Shown: positions 1-5,796 of the stretch, one piece after another
Layout of the letters: the number at the start of each line of letters is the position of its first letter
How positions within the stretch are numbered: position 1 is the stretch's first letter
Assembly (NCBI GenBank): GCA_030146745.1
Contig: JASLBD010000471.1
Location: forward strand, 1 to 5,796
Source: Allosphingosinicella sp.
GTDB lineage: Bacteria > Pseudomonadota > Alphaproteobacteria > Sphingomonadales > Sphingomonadaceae
Direction: 5' to 3'
DNA length: 5,796 nucleotides
Program-made: the position numbers and the translations under genes
Notes under the pieces: generated by a model
Seen by the model: the letters and a program-made list of their open reading frames with translations, nothing else
Told to the model about the DNA's origin: nothing
Databases searched by the model: none

Positions 1-599
1 TCGCCGATCCGCTCCAGATTCTTCGCGACGAACAGCAGGTGGGTGGCGGCGGTGATGTTGTTAGGGCTCTCCATCATGAAGGTGAGCAGGGTGCGGAAGA
101 TGCTGTTGTAGAAATCGTCCACCGCCTTGTCGCGCTCGCACACCGAGGCGGCTTTGGCGGAATCCCGGGCGACGAAGGCATCGAGCGCGCTTCGCACCAT
201 CTCGGCGACGATCCGCCCCATTTCGGGCAGTAGCGAGAGCGGCCGCAAATTGGGGCTGTCCTCTATGGCCGGCACCCTTTTGGCGATGTTCTTGGCATAA
301 TCGCCGATCCGCTCGACGAGGCCGACGATCTTCAACGCCGCGACCACTTCGCGCAGGTCGTCGGCCATCGGCGCCCTCAATGCGATGATCTGCACCGCCA
401 GCCGCTCGATCTCGGCTTCGAACGCGTCGATCCTCTTGTCGCCCTCGACGACCTGACGGGCGCCCTCGCTGTCGCGGCCGGCGAGCGCTCGCATCGAATC
501 GGCGATCGCCGCTTCCGCCAGGCCGCCCATCTCGGCGATGCTGGCGCGAAGCTGGTTGAGATCGTCGTCGAAAGCCTTGAGCGTGTGACCAGTTGCCAT
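1..599 (-). CDS. phoU: Phosphate signalling protein PhoU, 3' end cut off by the window edge
   Basis: PhoU is a cytoplasmic helical-bundle protein that couples the Pst transporter to the PhoR kinase and keeps the Pho regulon off when phosphate is plentiful. The ATG is at 599 and 199 complete codons are visible. The family is usually about 230-240 aa, so some 30-40 residues are missing. The two repeated PhoU halves are both recognisable. The first has the conserved ERIGD at residues 96-100 followed by YAKNIAKR. The second has NLERIG at 194-199, where the window stops inside the matching motif. In the family these acidic E/DxxxD-type motifs bind metal clusters. The start lies 11 nt after the pstB stop, and a GAGGA Shine-Dalgarno overlaps that stop codon with 8 nt to the ATG. 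This implies the gene is last or nearly last in the pst operon and translationally linked to pstB. There is no in-frame damage. Confidence 0.95.
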   Translation of the reverse strand, partial: MATGHTLKAFDDDLNQLRASIAEMGGLAEAAIADSMRALAGRDSEGARQVVEGDKRIDAFEAEIERLAVQIIALRAPMADDLREVVAALKIVGLVERIGDYAKNIAKRVPAIEDSPNLRPLSLLPEMGRIVAEMVRSALDAFVARDSAKAASVCERDKAVDDFYNSIFRTLLTFMMESPNNITAATHLLFVAKNLERIG

Positions 600-610
600 G
601 TGCGGGTTCC

Positions 611-1429
611 TCAGCCGTAGCGGCCGGTGATGTAATCCTTGGTCCTCTCGACCTTCGGATTGGTGAAGATCTGCGACGTTTCGCCATATTCGAGCAGCTC
701 GCCGAGGTGGAAGAAGGCGGTGCGCTGGGAGACGCGGGCGGCCTGCTGCATGTTGTGGGTGACGATGACGATGGCGTAGCGGCCGCGAAGCTCGTGGATC
801 AGCTCCTCGATCTTGGCGGTGGCGATCGGGTCGAGGGCCGAGCAGGGCTCGTCCATCAGGATCACCTCTGGATCGACGGCGATGGCTCGGGCGATGCACA
901 GGCGCTGCTGCTGGCCGCCGGAAAGGGCGGTGCCGCTCTCGGTCAGCCGATCCTTCACCTCCTCCCACAGTCCGGCCCGCTTCAGCGACCGCTCGACGAT
1001 CGAATCCAGCTCCTGCCGCCCCGCCGCGAGGCCGTGGATGCGAGGCCCGTAGGCGACATTCTCGTAGATGGACTTGGGAAAGGGGTTAGGCTTCTGGAAC
1101 ACCATCCCGACCCGGGCGCGCAGCTGCACCACGTCCATGCCGCTCGCGTAGATGTCCTCGCCGTCCAGCTCGATCGCGCCGGTGACCCTGGCGCTGGCGA
1201 TCGTGTCGTTCATCCGGTTCAGGGTGCGAAGGAAGGTCGATTTGCCGCAGCCCGACGGGCCGATGAAGGCGGTGACATGCTCCTGCCTTATGTCGATCGA
1301 GACCTCGTCGATCGCCTGCTTCTCGCCGTACCAGACGTTGACGCCGCGCGCGCGCATCTTCGGCGCGTCCTCCGCCGGAGCCGGCTCGGGTTCGCCCGGC
1401 CGCGTTTCCACTCTCTCATCCTCGGTCAT
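611..1429 (-). CDS. pstB: Phosphate ABC transporter ATP-binding protein PstB
   Basis: PstB is the cytoplasmic ATPase that drives phosphate import through PstC and PstA. The 272-aa product has all the ABC signatures: Walker [10 protein letters not shown] at residues 57-65, Q-loop in FQKPNPFP at 111-118, signature LSGGQQQR at 169-176, Walker B VILMDEP at 189-195, D-loop SALD at 197-200 and switch histidine H225. The QKPNPFP stretch and the C-terminal KDYITGRYG are typical of PstB. The chosen ATG at 1429 is 5 nt after the pstA stop, with GGTGA just upstream. The reading frame stays open much further upstream, but that part overlaps pstA in another frame and is not coding. Residues 1-24 form an acidic, proline-rich extension before the ABC fold. 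An alternative start at Met25 would give a length nearer to E. coli PstB (about 257 aa) but has a poorer start context. Confidence 0.97.
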   Translation of the reverse strand: MTEDERVETRPGEPEPAPAEDAPKMRARGVNVWYGEKQAIDEVSIDIRQEHVTAFIGPSGCGKSTFLRTLNRMNDTIASARVTGAIELDGEDIYASGMDVVQLRARVGMVFQKPNPFPKSIYENVAYGPRIHGLAAGRQELDSIVERSLKRAGLWEEVKDRLTESGTALSGGQQQRLCIARAIAVDPEVILMDEPCSALDPIATAKIEELIHELRGRYAIVIVTHNMQQAARVSQRTAFFHLGELLEYGETSQIFTNPKVERTKDYITGRYG

Positions 1430-1434
1430 CAAGG

Positions 1435-2697
1435 TCACCAGCGCCTCTCGAACTTGTTCCGCAGATAGATGGCGATGCCGTTCATCGCCATCAGGAAGAC
1501 CAGAAGGACGATGATCGCGGCCGAGGTCTTCTCGACGAAGCCGCGGCTGACCTCGTCCGACCACAGGAAAATCTGCACCGGCAGCACGGTCGCGGGATCC
1601 GCGAACCCGCCCGGCGGCGTTGAGATGAACGCCCGCATTCCGATCATCAGCAGCGGCGCCGTCTCGCCGAGCGCACGCGCCATGCCGATGATCGTCCCCG
1701 TCAGGATGCCGGGCAAGGCGAGCGGCAGGACATGGTGGTAGACGACCTGGATCCGGCTCGCGCCGACGCCTAGGGCGGCGTCGCGAATGGAGGGGGGAAC
1801 CGACTTGATCGCGTTGCGGCCGGCGATGACGATCACCGGCATGGTCATCAGCGCCAGCGTAAGTCCGCCGACGAGCGGCGCCGAGCGCGGCATGTTCATC
1901 GTGTTGAGGAAGACGGCGAGGCCGAGCAGTCCGAAGATGATCGACGGCACCGCGGCGAGATTGTTGATCGAGACCTCGATGAGGTCGGTCCATCGGTTCC
2001 TCGGCGCATATTCCTCGAGGTAGATGGCCGACAGGACCCCGACCGGAAAGGCGATGGCGAGAGTCACCAGCATGGTCAGGAGCGAGCCCTTGAAGGCCCC
2101 CCAGACTCCCACCGCCGCCGGATCGGTGGCGTCGGCCGAGGTCAGGAAATCGCTGTTGAAGCGGGTGCGCGCGGCATCGCGCGCGTCGAGCCCGGCATAG
2201 GCCTGCTCGGAGGCCGGGTCCCCGTCGCCCTTGGCGGCGACGTCGATTCCGGTCGAGGCCGGCAGCCACAGGCTGGCGGAGCGGGTGAGCATGGAAGGAT
2301 CGGCTTCGATCGCGTTCAGCACCGTCAGCCAGGCCGTATCGGCGAACAGCCGCGCGCCGCGCTCGCCATATTGCGCCTCCGCCGCCTTGGCGACGACCCC
2401 TTGCAGGTCCGATCCGGCGAGCGCCGCCTTGGCCCCGGTCGAGCGCAACGTGGCCGGATCCAGGAACAGGGCCGCCTTGGCGAAATCCACGTCCAGCCGG
2501 ACCTCGGTCCGGGTGAAGCCGCGGGCGCCGTTCGACACCATCGTGAAGAGGAGCAGGGCGAGGAAGCCGGCCGACAGCAGGATCGCCCCGAGGCCGATCC
2601 AGCGGAACCGGCGTTCGGCGGCATAGCGGCGCCGGATCCGGCCGCTCATCTGGGACGACCGCCAGTCGGTCGGATCGCGTTTCACGGCGTCGCTCAT
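1435..2697 (-). CDS. pstA: Phosphate ABC transporter permease PstA, long form with N-terminal periplasmic domain
   Basis: PstA is one of the two inner-membrane permeases that form the phosphate channel with PstC. The 420-aa protein starts with a basic cytoplasmic segment, then a membrane helix at about 33-54. A largely soluble, probably periplasmic region follows at about 55-200. The binding-protein-dependent permease core comes next, with hydrophobic stretches near 204-228, 243-264, 274-294, 325-352 and 391-412. The EAA loop, which docks on PstB, is at about 304-331 ([11 protein letters not shown]...LPLALPGI). E. coli PstA is near 300 aa; the extra length is the inserted N-terminal domain, which resembles what Pfam calls DUF3333 in alphaproteobacterial PstA (recalled, not searched). 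The ATG at 2697 has a weak GGGGG upstream. Met17 is a possible alternative start but lacks a clear Shine-Dalgarno. The gene ends 5 nt before pstB. Confidence 0.95.
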   Translation of the reverse strand: MSDAVKRDPTDWRSSQMSGRIRRRYAAERRFRWIGLGAILLSAGFLALLLFTMVSNGARGFTRTEVRLDVDFAKAALFLDPATLRSTGAKAALAGSDLQGVVAKAAEAQYGERGARLFADTAWLTVLNAIEADPSMLTRSASLWLPASTGIDVAAKGDGDPASEQAYAGLDARDAARTRFNSDFLTSADATDPAAVGVWGAFKGSLLTMLVTLAIAFPVGVLSAIYLEEYAPRNRWTDLIEVSINNLAAVPSIIFGLLGLAVFLNTMNMPRSAPLVGGLTLALMTMPVIVIAGRNAIKSVPPSIRDAALGVGASRIQVVYHHVLPLALPGILTGTIIGMARALGETAPLLMIGMRAFISTPPGGFADPATVLPVQIFLWSDEVSRGFVEKTSAAIIVLLVFLMAMNGIAIYLRNKFERRW

Positions 2698-2711
2698 CGC
2701 AAGGCCCCCGC

Positions 2712-2803
2712 ACCGTCATGCCGGACCTGATCCGGCATCCACCTTTTCTTCCCGCCGCACAGGACAAGGAAGGTGGACCCCGGATCAAGCCCGGGGTGAC
2801 GGC
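2712..2803. repeat. Inverted pair of 34-nt hairpin repeat units between pstC and pstA
   Basis: Two 34-nt units face each other: 2712-2745 on the plus strand and 2770-2803 on the minus strand. They match at 27 of 34 positions. Unit 1 has an 8-bp stem ATGCCGGA/TCCGGCAT (2718-2725 with 2731-2738) around a 5-nt loop. Unit 2 has a 7-bp stem ACCCCGG/CCGGGGT (2777-2783 with 2791-2797). Two of the stem pairs differ between units by matched changes on both sides. The inner ends CCACCTT (2739-2745) and AAGGTGG (2770-2776) can also pair, closing the whole element into a cruciform. Sequences of the type GTCATGCCGGA..TGATCCGGCATCC are, from memory, abundant dispersed intergenic repeats in sphingomonads and related alphaproteobacteria. 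The rest of this 138-nt gap holds only a short near-duplication, CGGGTGACG around 2793-2801 and 2806-2814, next to the pstC end. Confidence 0.85.
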
Positions 2804-2835
2804 TCCGGGTGACGAAGTGATACTGGCAGCGCCGG

Positions 2836-4218
2836 TCAGTCATAGGCTTCGCGATATTTCTTCACGACGCGCAGGGCGACGATGTTGAGCAAGAGGGTGA
2901 CGATGAACAGCACCAGGCCGAGCGCGAAGGCGGCGAGCGTCTTGGGGCTGTCGAACTCCTGGTCGCCGGTGAGCAACTGGACGATCTGGGTCGTCACGGT
3001 GGTGACGCTGGCGAAGGGGTTGGCGGTCAGATTGGCGGAAAGGCCGGCGGCCATGACCACGATCATCGTCTCGCCGATCGCCCGGCTGACGGCGAGCAGG
3101 ACTCCCCCGACGATTCCGGGCAGAGCGGCCGGGACGAGCACCTTGCGGATCGTCTCCGACGTCGTCGCGCCCATCGCGAGCGAGCCGTCGCGCATCGATT
3201 GCGGAACCGCGGTCAGCGAATCGTCGGCCATCGAGGATACGAACGGAATGATCATGATCCCCATGACGAGACCGGCGGCCAGGGCGCTTTCCGAAGAGGA
3301 GGGGATGCCGAGCGACTGTCCGAAATCGCGGACGGCCGGGGCGACGGTCAGGGCCGCGAAATAGCCGTAGACGACGGTCGGGACGCCGGCGAGCATCTCG
3401 AGAAGCGGCTTCATCCAGCGGCGCACCACGGGGCGGGCATATTGGGTGAGATAGATGGCGCTCATCAGCCCCAGCGGGATCGCGACGATCATGGCGATGA
3501 TCGCTCCGATGAAGACGGTGCCCCAGAACAGGGGGATGGCTCCGAATGCCCCGGACGATCCGGCCTGATCGGCCCGCATCGCCGTCTGCGGGCTCCAGGT
3601 CGATCCGAACAGGAACTCGACCGGCGAAACCATGCTGAAGAAGCGCAGCGATTCGAACAGCAAGGAGAGGACGATTCCGAGGGTGGTCAGGATCGCGATC
3701 AGGGAAGCGAGCAGAAGCGCCAGCATCACCAGCCGCTCGACCCGGGTCCGGGCCCGGAAGGCGGGGCCGATCCGGCTGTAGGCGAAGGCGCCGCCGGCGA
3801 AGGCGAGGAGCAGGGCCGCGACCGTTCCGATCAGGCGGTAGCGCGACAGCGCCGAATCGTAGGCCGGGGCGAGCGCCCGGGCTTCGGGATAGAAGCTGGA
3901 CTGGCGAAGTCCCTCGGCGAGCTCGCGAGTCTCCTGGAGGATCGCGTTGCGCTGCATCTCGAACGGCGGGAGGTTCGCGGCCGCGGGGCTGCCGAGCACC
4001 GCGTCCATCACCAGCCGGTCGCTCAAGGGCACCCAGAGCAGCAGGAACAGCAGGGCCGGCAGCGCCGCCCAGATGGCGACGTACCAGCCGTGATAGCCGG
4101 GGAGCGAATGGAGCCGCGGAGCGCCGGGCGCCGCGAAGGCCATGGCGCGGGCGCGCGCCGAGAGCCAGCCGAGCAAGGCGAGGCCGAGGACCGCGACGAT
4201 CAGGGCGAAGGGGGACAC
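2836..4218 (-). CDS. pstC: Phosphate ABC transporter permease PstC, long form
   Basis: PstC is the partner permease of PstA in the inner-membrane phosphate channel. The 460-aa product is longer than E. coli PstC (about 320 aa). The extra part is N-terminal, with hydrophobic segments at about 4-20 and 45-64, a soluble stretch at about 65-128, and further helices at about 130-148 and 162-190. The permease core follows, with helices near 226-256, 272-297, 312-330, 364-392 and 428-452. The EAA loop for docking PstB is at about 342-369 ([14 protein letters not shown]...LPAALPGI in outline). The start is GTG at 4218, chosen because GGAGG at 4232-4228 lies 9 nt upstream and no better in-frame start is nearby. 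That Shine-Dalgarno is part of the intergenic repeat and sits in a hairpin arm, so translation may be limited. The first residues already form the leading membrane helix, which supports the start. Confidence 0.95.
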   Translation of the reverse strand: MSPFALIVAVLGLALLGWLSARARAMAFAAPGAPRLHSLPGYHGWYVAIWAALPALLFLLLWVPLSDRLVMDAVLGSPAAANLPPFEMQRNAILQETRELAEGLRQSSFYPEARALAPAYDSALSRYRLIGTVAALLLAFAGGAFAYSRIGPAFRARTRVERLVMLALLLASLIAILTTLGIVLSLLFESLRFFSMVSPVEFLFGSTWSPQTAMRADQAGSSGAFGAIPLFWGTVFIGAIIAMIVAIPLGLMSAIYLTQYARPVVRRWMKPLLEMLAGVPTVVYGYFAALTVAPAVRDFGQSLGIPSSSESALAAGLVMGIMIIPFVSSMADDSLTAVPQSMRDGSLAMGATTSETIRKVLVPAALPGIVGGVLLAVSRAIGETMIVVMAAGLSANLTANPFASVTTVTTQIVQLLTGDQEFDSPKTLAAFALGLVLFIVTLLLNIVALRVVKKYREAYD

Positions 4219-4227
4219 TTAGAAATT

Positions 4228-4232
4228 CCTCC
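4228..4232 (-). promoter_or_regulatory. Shine-Dalgarno of pstC, inside a repeat hairpin
   Basis: On the transcribed strand GGAGG lies 9 nt before the GTG start of pstC and decides that start. The same bases form the base of the 3' arm of the 11-bp hairpin 4251-4228, which has only a few unpaired loop bases. The ribosome-binding site can therefore be fully paired in the mRNA. Confidence 0.75.
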
Positions 4233-4268
4233 CCTGCATTTGCAGGGGAGGGGGACCAGCCGAAGGCT

Positions 4269-4306
4269 GGTGGAGGGGCTCTCCGGCGCCGGAGAGCCCC
4301 TCCACC
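4269..4306. repeat. 38-bp perfect palindrome at the centre of the pstS-pstC repeat
   Basis: The arms 4269-4287 and 4288-4306 are exact reverse complements (GGTGGAGGGG... mirrored), with no spacer. They include the inner ends of both 54-nt repeat units and the 18-bp centre CTCTCCGGCGCCGGAGAG. In RNA this would form a very stable GC-rich stem that competes with the flanking GAA-loop hairpin at 4255-4271 for bases 4269-4271. Confidence 0.9.
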
Positions 4307-4364
4307 GCGATTCGCGCGGTCCCCCTTCCCGCGAAATCGCGGGGAGGAATGAACCTCGTTTGCC

Positions 4365-5399
4365 TCACTTCAGCTCGCCGGCCGCCAACGGCGTCAGCTT
4401 CGTCGCGGCTTCCGTGGCCCTGGCCTGCACGTCCGCGGGCGAGGGGATGAGGCCGCGGCGCTCGAGATAGCCGCCCGCGGCCCAGCCCTTGGCATATTCG
4501 GCGAGGAACTCGCGCATGCCGGGGATGACGTTCACATGCTCGCCCTTGGCGTAGAGGTAGATCTGGCGGGCGCCGGGGTAGGTGAGGCTGGAGATGGTCT
4601 CCGCCGTGGGAGCGACTCCGCCGAGCGGGATTCCTCGCACCTTGTCGGCATTCTCCTCGAGGAAGGAATAGCCGAGCACTCCGATCGCGCCGGGATTGGC
4701 CGCGACCTTCTGGACGAGCAGATTGTCGTTCTCGCCCGCTTCGACATAGGCGCCGTCCTCACGGACCTTGGTGCAAAGATCCTTGTGCTTGTCCGAGTCG
4801 CTTTCCTTGAGCGCCTTCATCGCCGGATCGCTGTCGCAGCCTTTCTCGAGGATCAGCTCGGCGAGGCTGTCACGGGTGCCGGAGGTCGGCGGCGGACCGT
4901 AGACCTGGATCGCCACCGCCGGCAGGGCCGGATTGACGTCCTTCCAGGTCTTGGCGGTGTTCGGCTTTCCGAACGGATTGGCGGCCAGCGCCGCATAGAC
5001 GTCGCGGACGGTCAGGCTCATGTTGGCGCCGTTCTTCCCCTCGATCAGGGCAAGGCCGTCGATTCCGACCGGCACCTCGATGACCTGCCCGACTCCGTTC
5101 TTCGCGCAATCCTGGAATTCGGACGCCTTCATTCGCCGCGAGGCGTTGGTCATGTCCGGATGCTGGTCGCCGACGCCGGCGCAGAACAGCTTCATCCCGG
5201 CACCGGTCCCGGTCGATTCGACGATCGCGCTCATCCCCGGATGGGTGCGCTGGAACTGCTCGGCGACCGCCGTCGTGAACGGATAGACCGTCGACGAGCC
5301 GACGATCTGGATCTGCTGACCCTGCGTTCCCCCGCCGGACTGCTGACCGCATGCGGCGAGCGCCAGCGCGGCCGCAGCGGCAAAATAGCTCTTCTTCAT
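4365..5399 (-). CDS. pstS: Phosphate-binding protein PstS, predicted lipoprotein
   Basis: PstS is the high-affinity phosphate receptor that delivers phosphate to PstC/PstA. The 344-aa protein begins with a lipoprotein signal: MKK, an alanine/leucine core, then the lipobox LAAC with Cys17 as the predicted lipidated residue. A short flexible glycine/glutamine linker follows to about residue 29. The binding fold then starts with QIVGSSTVYPF (31-41). Further ligand-loop motifs are ESTGTGAG (61-68), TNASRRM (84-90) and GTRDS (174-178), as in phosphate-binding members of the family. Four further cysteines (73, 98, 188, 209) could form disulfides. The ATG at 5399 was chosen because GGAGG at 5409-5405 lies 5 nt upstream. 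An in-frame ATG at 5411 overlaps that Shine-Dalgarno and would add only four residues. The gene is the first of the pst operon, directly behind a Pho box and downstream of phoR. Confidence 0.95.
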   Translation of the reverse strand: MKKSYFAAAAALALAACGQQSGGGTQGQQIQIVGSSTVYPFTTAVAEQFQRTHPGMSAIVESTGTGAGMKLFCAGVGDQHPDMTNASRRMKASEFQDCAKNGVGQVIEVPVGIDGLALIEGKNGANMSLTVRDVYAALAANPFGKPNTAKTWKDVNPALPAVAIQVYGPPPTSGTRDSLAELILEKGCDSDPAMKALKESDSDKHKDLCTKVREDGAYVEAGENDNLLVQKVAANPGAIGVLGYSFLEENADKVRGIPLGGVAPTAETISSLTYPGARQIYLYAKGEHVNVIPGMREFLAEYAKGWAAGGYLERRGLIPSPADVQARATEAATKLTPLAAGELK

Positions 5400-5466
5400 T
5401 CGTGCCTCCATCGAACCCGAATAACGGGCCCCGAGGACCCCCCTAGGTCGGTTCGGCGTGAGTCCT
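5400..5466 (-). other. pstS leader / promoter-proximal region
   Basis: This 67-nt stretch lies between the Pho box and pstS. It holds the pstS Shine-Dalgarno (5409-5405) and a small inverted repeat CCCG-AATAA-CGGG at 5416-5428. No -10 hexamer is convincing. GACCTA at 5449-5444 lies 17 nt past the last Pho half-site but is a poor match, so the transcription start cannot be placed. Confidence 0.5.
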
Positions 5467-5495
5467 GTGACTCTTGCATGACCGTTTTATGACAA
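5467..5495 (-). promoter_or_regulatory. Pho box (PhoB operator) of the pst operon, three half-sites
   Basis: Read on the minus strand, 5495-5478 is TTGTCATAAAACGGTCAT, close to the classical PhoB box of two TGTCA-type heptamers separated by an AT-rich 4-mer. A third heptamer, GAGTCAC (5473-5467), follows in the same 11-bp register after GCAA. The half-sites therefore begin at 5495, 5484 and 5473. The first overlaps the phoR stop codon (5489-5487). Position and orientation fit PhoB-P activation of pstS transcription under phosphate limitation. The box sequence is seen directly; PhoB binding is inferred from the known consensus. Confidence 0.88.
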
Positions 5496-5796
5496 TATGC
5501 CGGATTCCGGCTCCGGGACGCGCGGAAGCGAGACGAGCACAACCGTCCCTTCGCCGACCTTGCTCCGGATGTCGAGGCGGCCGCGATGGCGGCTGACGAT
5601 ATGCTTGACGATGGCGAGGCCGAGCCCGGTGCCGCCGACGGCCCGGCTGCGGCCCGCGTCGACCCGGTAGAATCGCTCCGTCAGGCGCGGCAGATGCTCG
5701 GCGGCAATGCCTTCGCCGCGGTCGGCGATGCCGATCCGGATCATCCCGGGGCCGTCGTCCTCGATCGACACCGTCACCGGGGTTCCGGGCCTGCCA
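5487..5796 (-). CDS. phoR: Phosphate-regulon sensor histidine kinase PhoR, C-terminal fragment
   Basis: PhoR is the membrane-bound sensor kinase that phosphorylates PhoB when phosphate is low. Only the last 102 residues are in the window; the start is off the right edge, so the upstream frame continues to 5796. What is visible is the end of the HATPase_c domain: the G1 box DRGEGI (fragment residues 25-30), the F box ERFYRVD (40-46) and the G2 box GGTGLGLAIVKHI (54-66), then the closing beta strands to about residue 90 and a short tail ending in SGILS. The stretch LTERFYRVDAGRSRAVGG is very like E. coli PhoR and favours PhoR over other kinases, as does the position just upstream of pstS. The phosphoacceptor histidine and N box lie outside the window. 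The TAA stop at 5489-5487 is embedded in the Pho box of the next operon, 87 nt before pstS. Confidence 0.88.
   Translation of the reverse strand, partial: GRPGTPVTVSIEDDGPGMIRIGIADRGEGIAAEHLPRLTERFYRVDAGRSRAVGGTGLGLAIVKHIVSRHRGRLDIRSKVGEGTVVLVSLPRVPEPESGILS

Larger units (their letters stand above)
4225..4350. repeat. 126-bp composite palindromic repeat (two inverted 54-nt units) between pstS and pstC
   Basis: Two equal 54-nt units, 4225-4278 (plus) and 4297-4350 (minus), face each other across an 18-bp self-complementary centre (4279-4296). The outer ends are perfect 10-bp inverted repeats, ATTCCTCCCC and GGGGAGGAAT. Each unit contains two hairpins. Unit 1 has an 11-bp arm pair at 4228-4238/4241-4251 and a 7-bp pair with a GAA loop at 4255-4261/4265-4271. 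Unit 2 has 4324-4334/4337-4347 (one T-G wobble) and 4304-4309/4315-4320. The units agree at 40 of 54 positions. Twelve of the 14 differences lie in or next to the stems and mostly form six swapped base pairs. The element resembles BIME/REP-type composite repeats. CTCCCC..GGGGAG intergenic elements of this kind are, from memory, common in Sphingomonadales. No T-run follows, so it does not look like a simple intrinsic terminator. Confidence 0.85.

Noticed and set aside
593..1468. 291-codon plus-strand open frame antisense to pstB
   Set aside because: Low-complexity translation opposite a PstB with every ABC motif intact; no independent support.
1430..2788. Upstream extension of the pstB frame to a 725-codon open frame
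   Set aside because: The extension overlaps all of pstA in another frame and is arginine/proline-rich. The pstB start at 1429 has a normal position and Shine-Dalgarno.
4225..4350. Intrinsic terminator between pstS and pstC
   Set aside because: The hairpins are strong, but no T-run follows on the transcribed strand and the next gene is a required operon partner. Partial attenuation remains possible.
4225..4350. CRISPR array or insertion sequence
   Set aside because: There is only one inverted pair with no regular spacers, and no transposase or target duplication is visible.
3199..4470. 423-codon open frame on the plus strand, antisense to pstC
   Set aside because: The product is dominated by G, R, E, D and Q with no fold or motif, and it runs straight through the repeat. 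It mirrors a well-conserved pstC and is expected in GC-rich DNA.
5400..5411. pstS start at the ATG at 5411
   Set aside because: This ATG overlaps the GGAGG that serves the ATG at 5399. Starting at 5399 gives a standard MKK lipoprotein signal.
5460..5473. GAGTC-N4-GACTC inverted repeat beside the Pho box as a separate operator
   Set aside because: It is only 5 bp per arm and overlaps the third Pho half-site. It is likely incidental, with no second copy in the window.
4536..5492. 318-codon plus-strand open frame antisense to pstS
   Set aside because: It has no recognisable domain, covers the complement of a clear PstS and reads across the pstS Shine-Dalgarno and most of the Pho box. It is a GC-frame shadow.

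Overview
The window is a GC-rich piece of a bacterial chromosome. It carries most of a phosphate-starvation locus, with every gene on the minus strand. In transcription order (right to left) these are the 3' end of a PhoR-type sensor kinase, then pstS, pstC, pstA, pstB and the 5' part of phoU. The gene order, the long N-terminal domains of PstC (460 aa) and PstA (420 aa), and the style of the intergenic repeats suggest an alphaproteobacterium, probably of the Sphingomonadales. That placement is inferred from memory of family features and was not tested by a search.

Layout. 5796-5487 encodes the last 102 residues of PhoR (ATP-binding domain). 5495-5467 holds a Pho box of three half-sites spaced 11 bp apart, which overlaps the phoR stop codon. 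5399-4365 is pstS, predicted to be a lipoprotein. 4364-4219 is an intergenic region almost filled by a 126-bp palindromic repeat whose leftmost arm also supplies the pstC Shine-Dalgarno. 4218-2836 is pstC, with a GTG start. 2835-2698 is an intergenic region with a second, unrelated repeat pair. 2697-1435 is pstA, 1429-611 is pstB, and 599-1 is phoU, cut by the window edge. The pstA-pstB and pstB-phoU gaps are only 5 and 11 nt, so these three are almost certainly co-transcribed. No gap without a gene is longer than about 150 nt.

How the genes work together. PstS captures periplasmic phosphate, PstC and PstA form the membrane channel, and PstB powers import. PhoU links the transporter to the PhoR kinase, so PhoR activates PhoB only when phosphate is scarce. 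PhoB-P should then bind the box upstream of pstS. phoB is not in the window; it may lie beyond the left edge, after phoU.

The genes themselves are a known system. The less ordinary content is in the two longer gaps. Each holds a head-to-head pair of short repeat units, and within each pair the units differ mainly by compensatory base changes that keep the stems paired. The pstS-pstC pair also places the pstC ribosome-binding site inside a hairpin, which suggests these elements set the pstS:pstC expression ratio.
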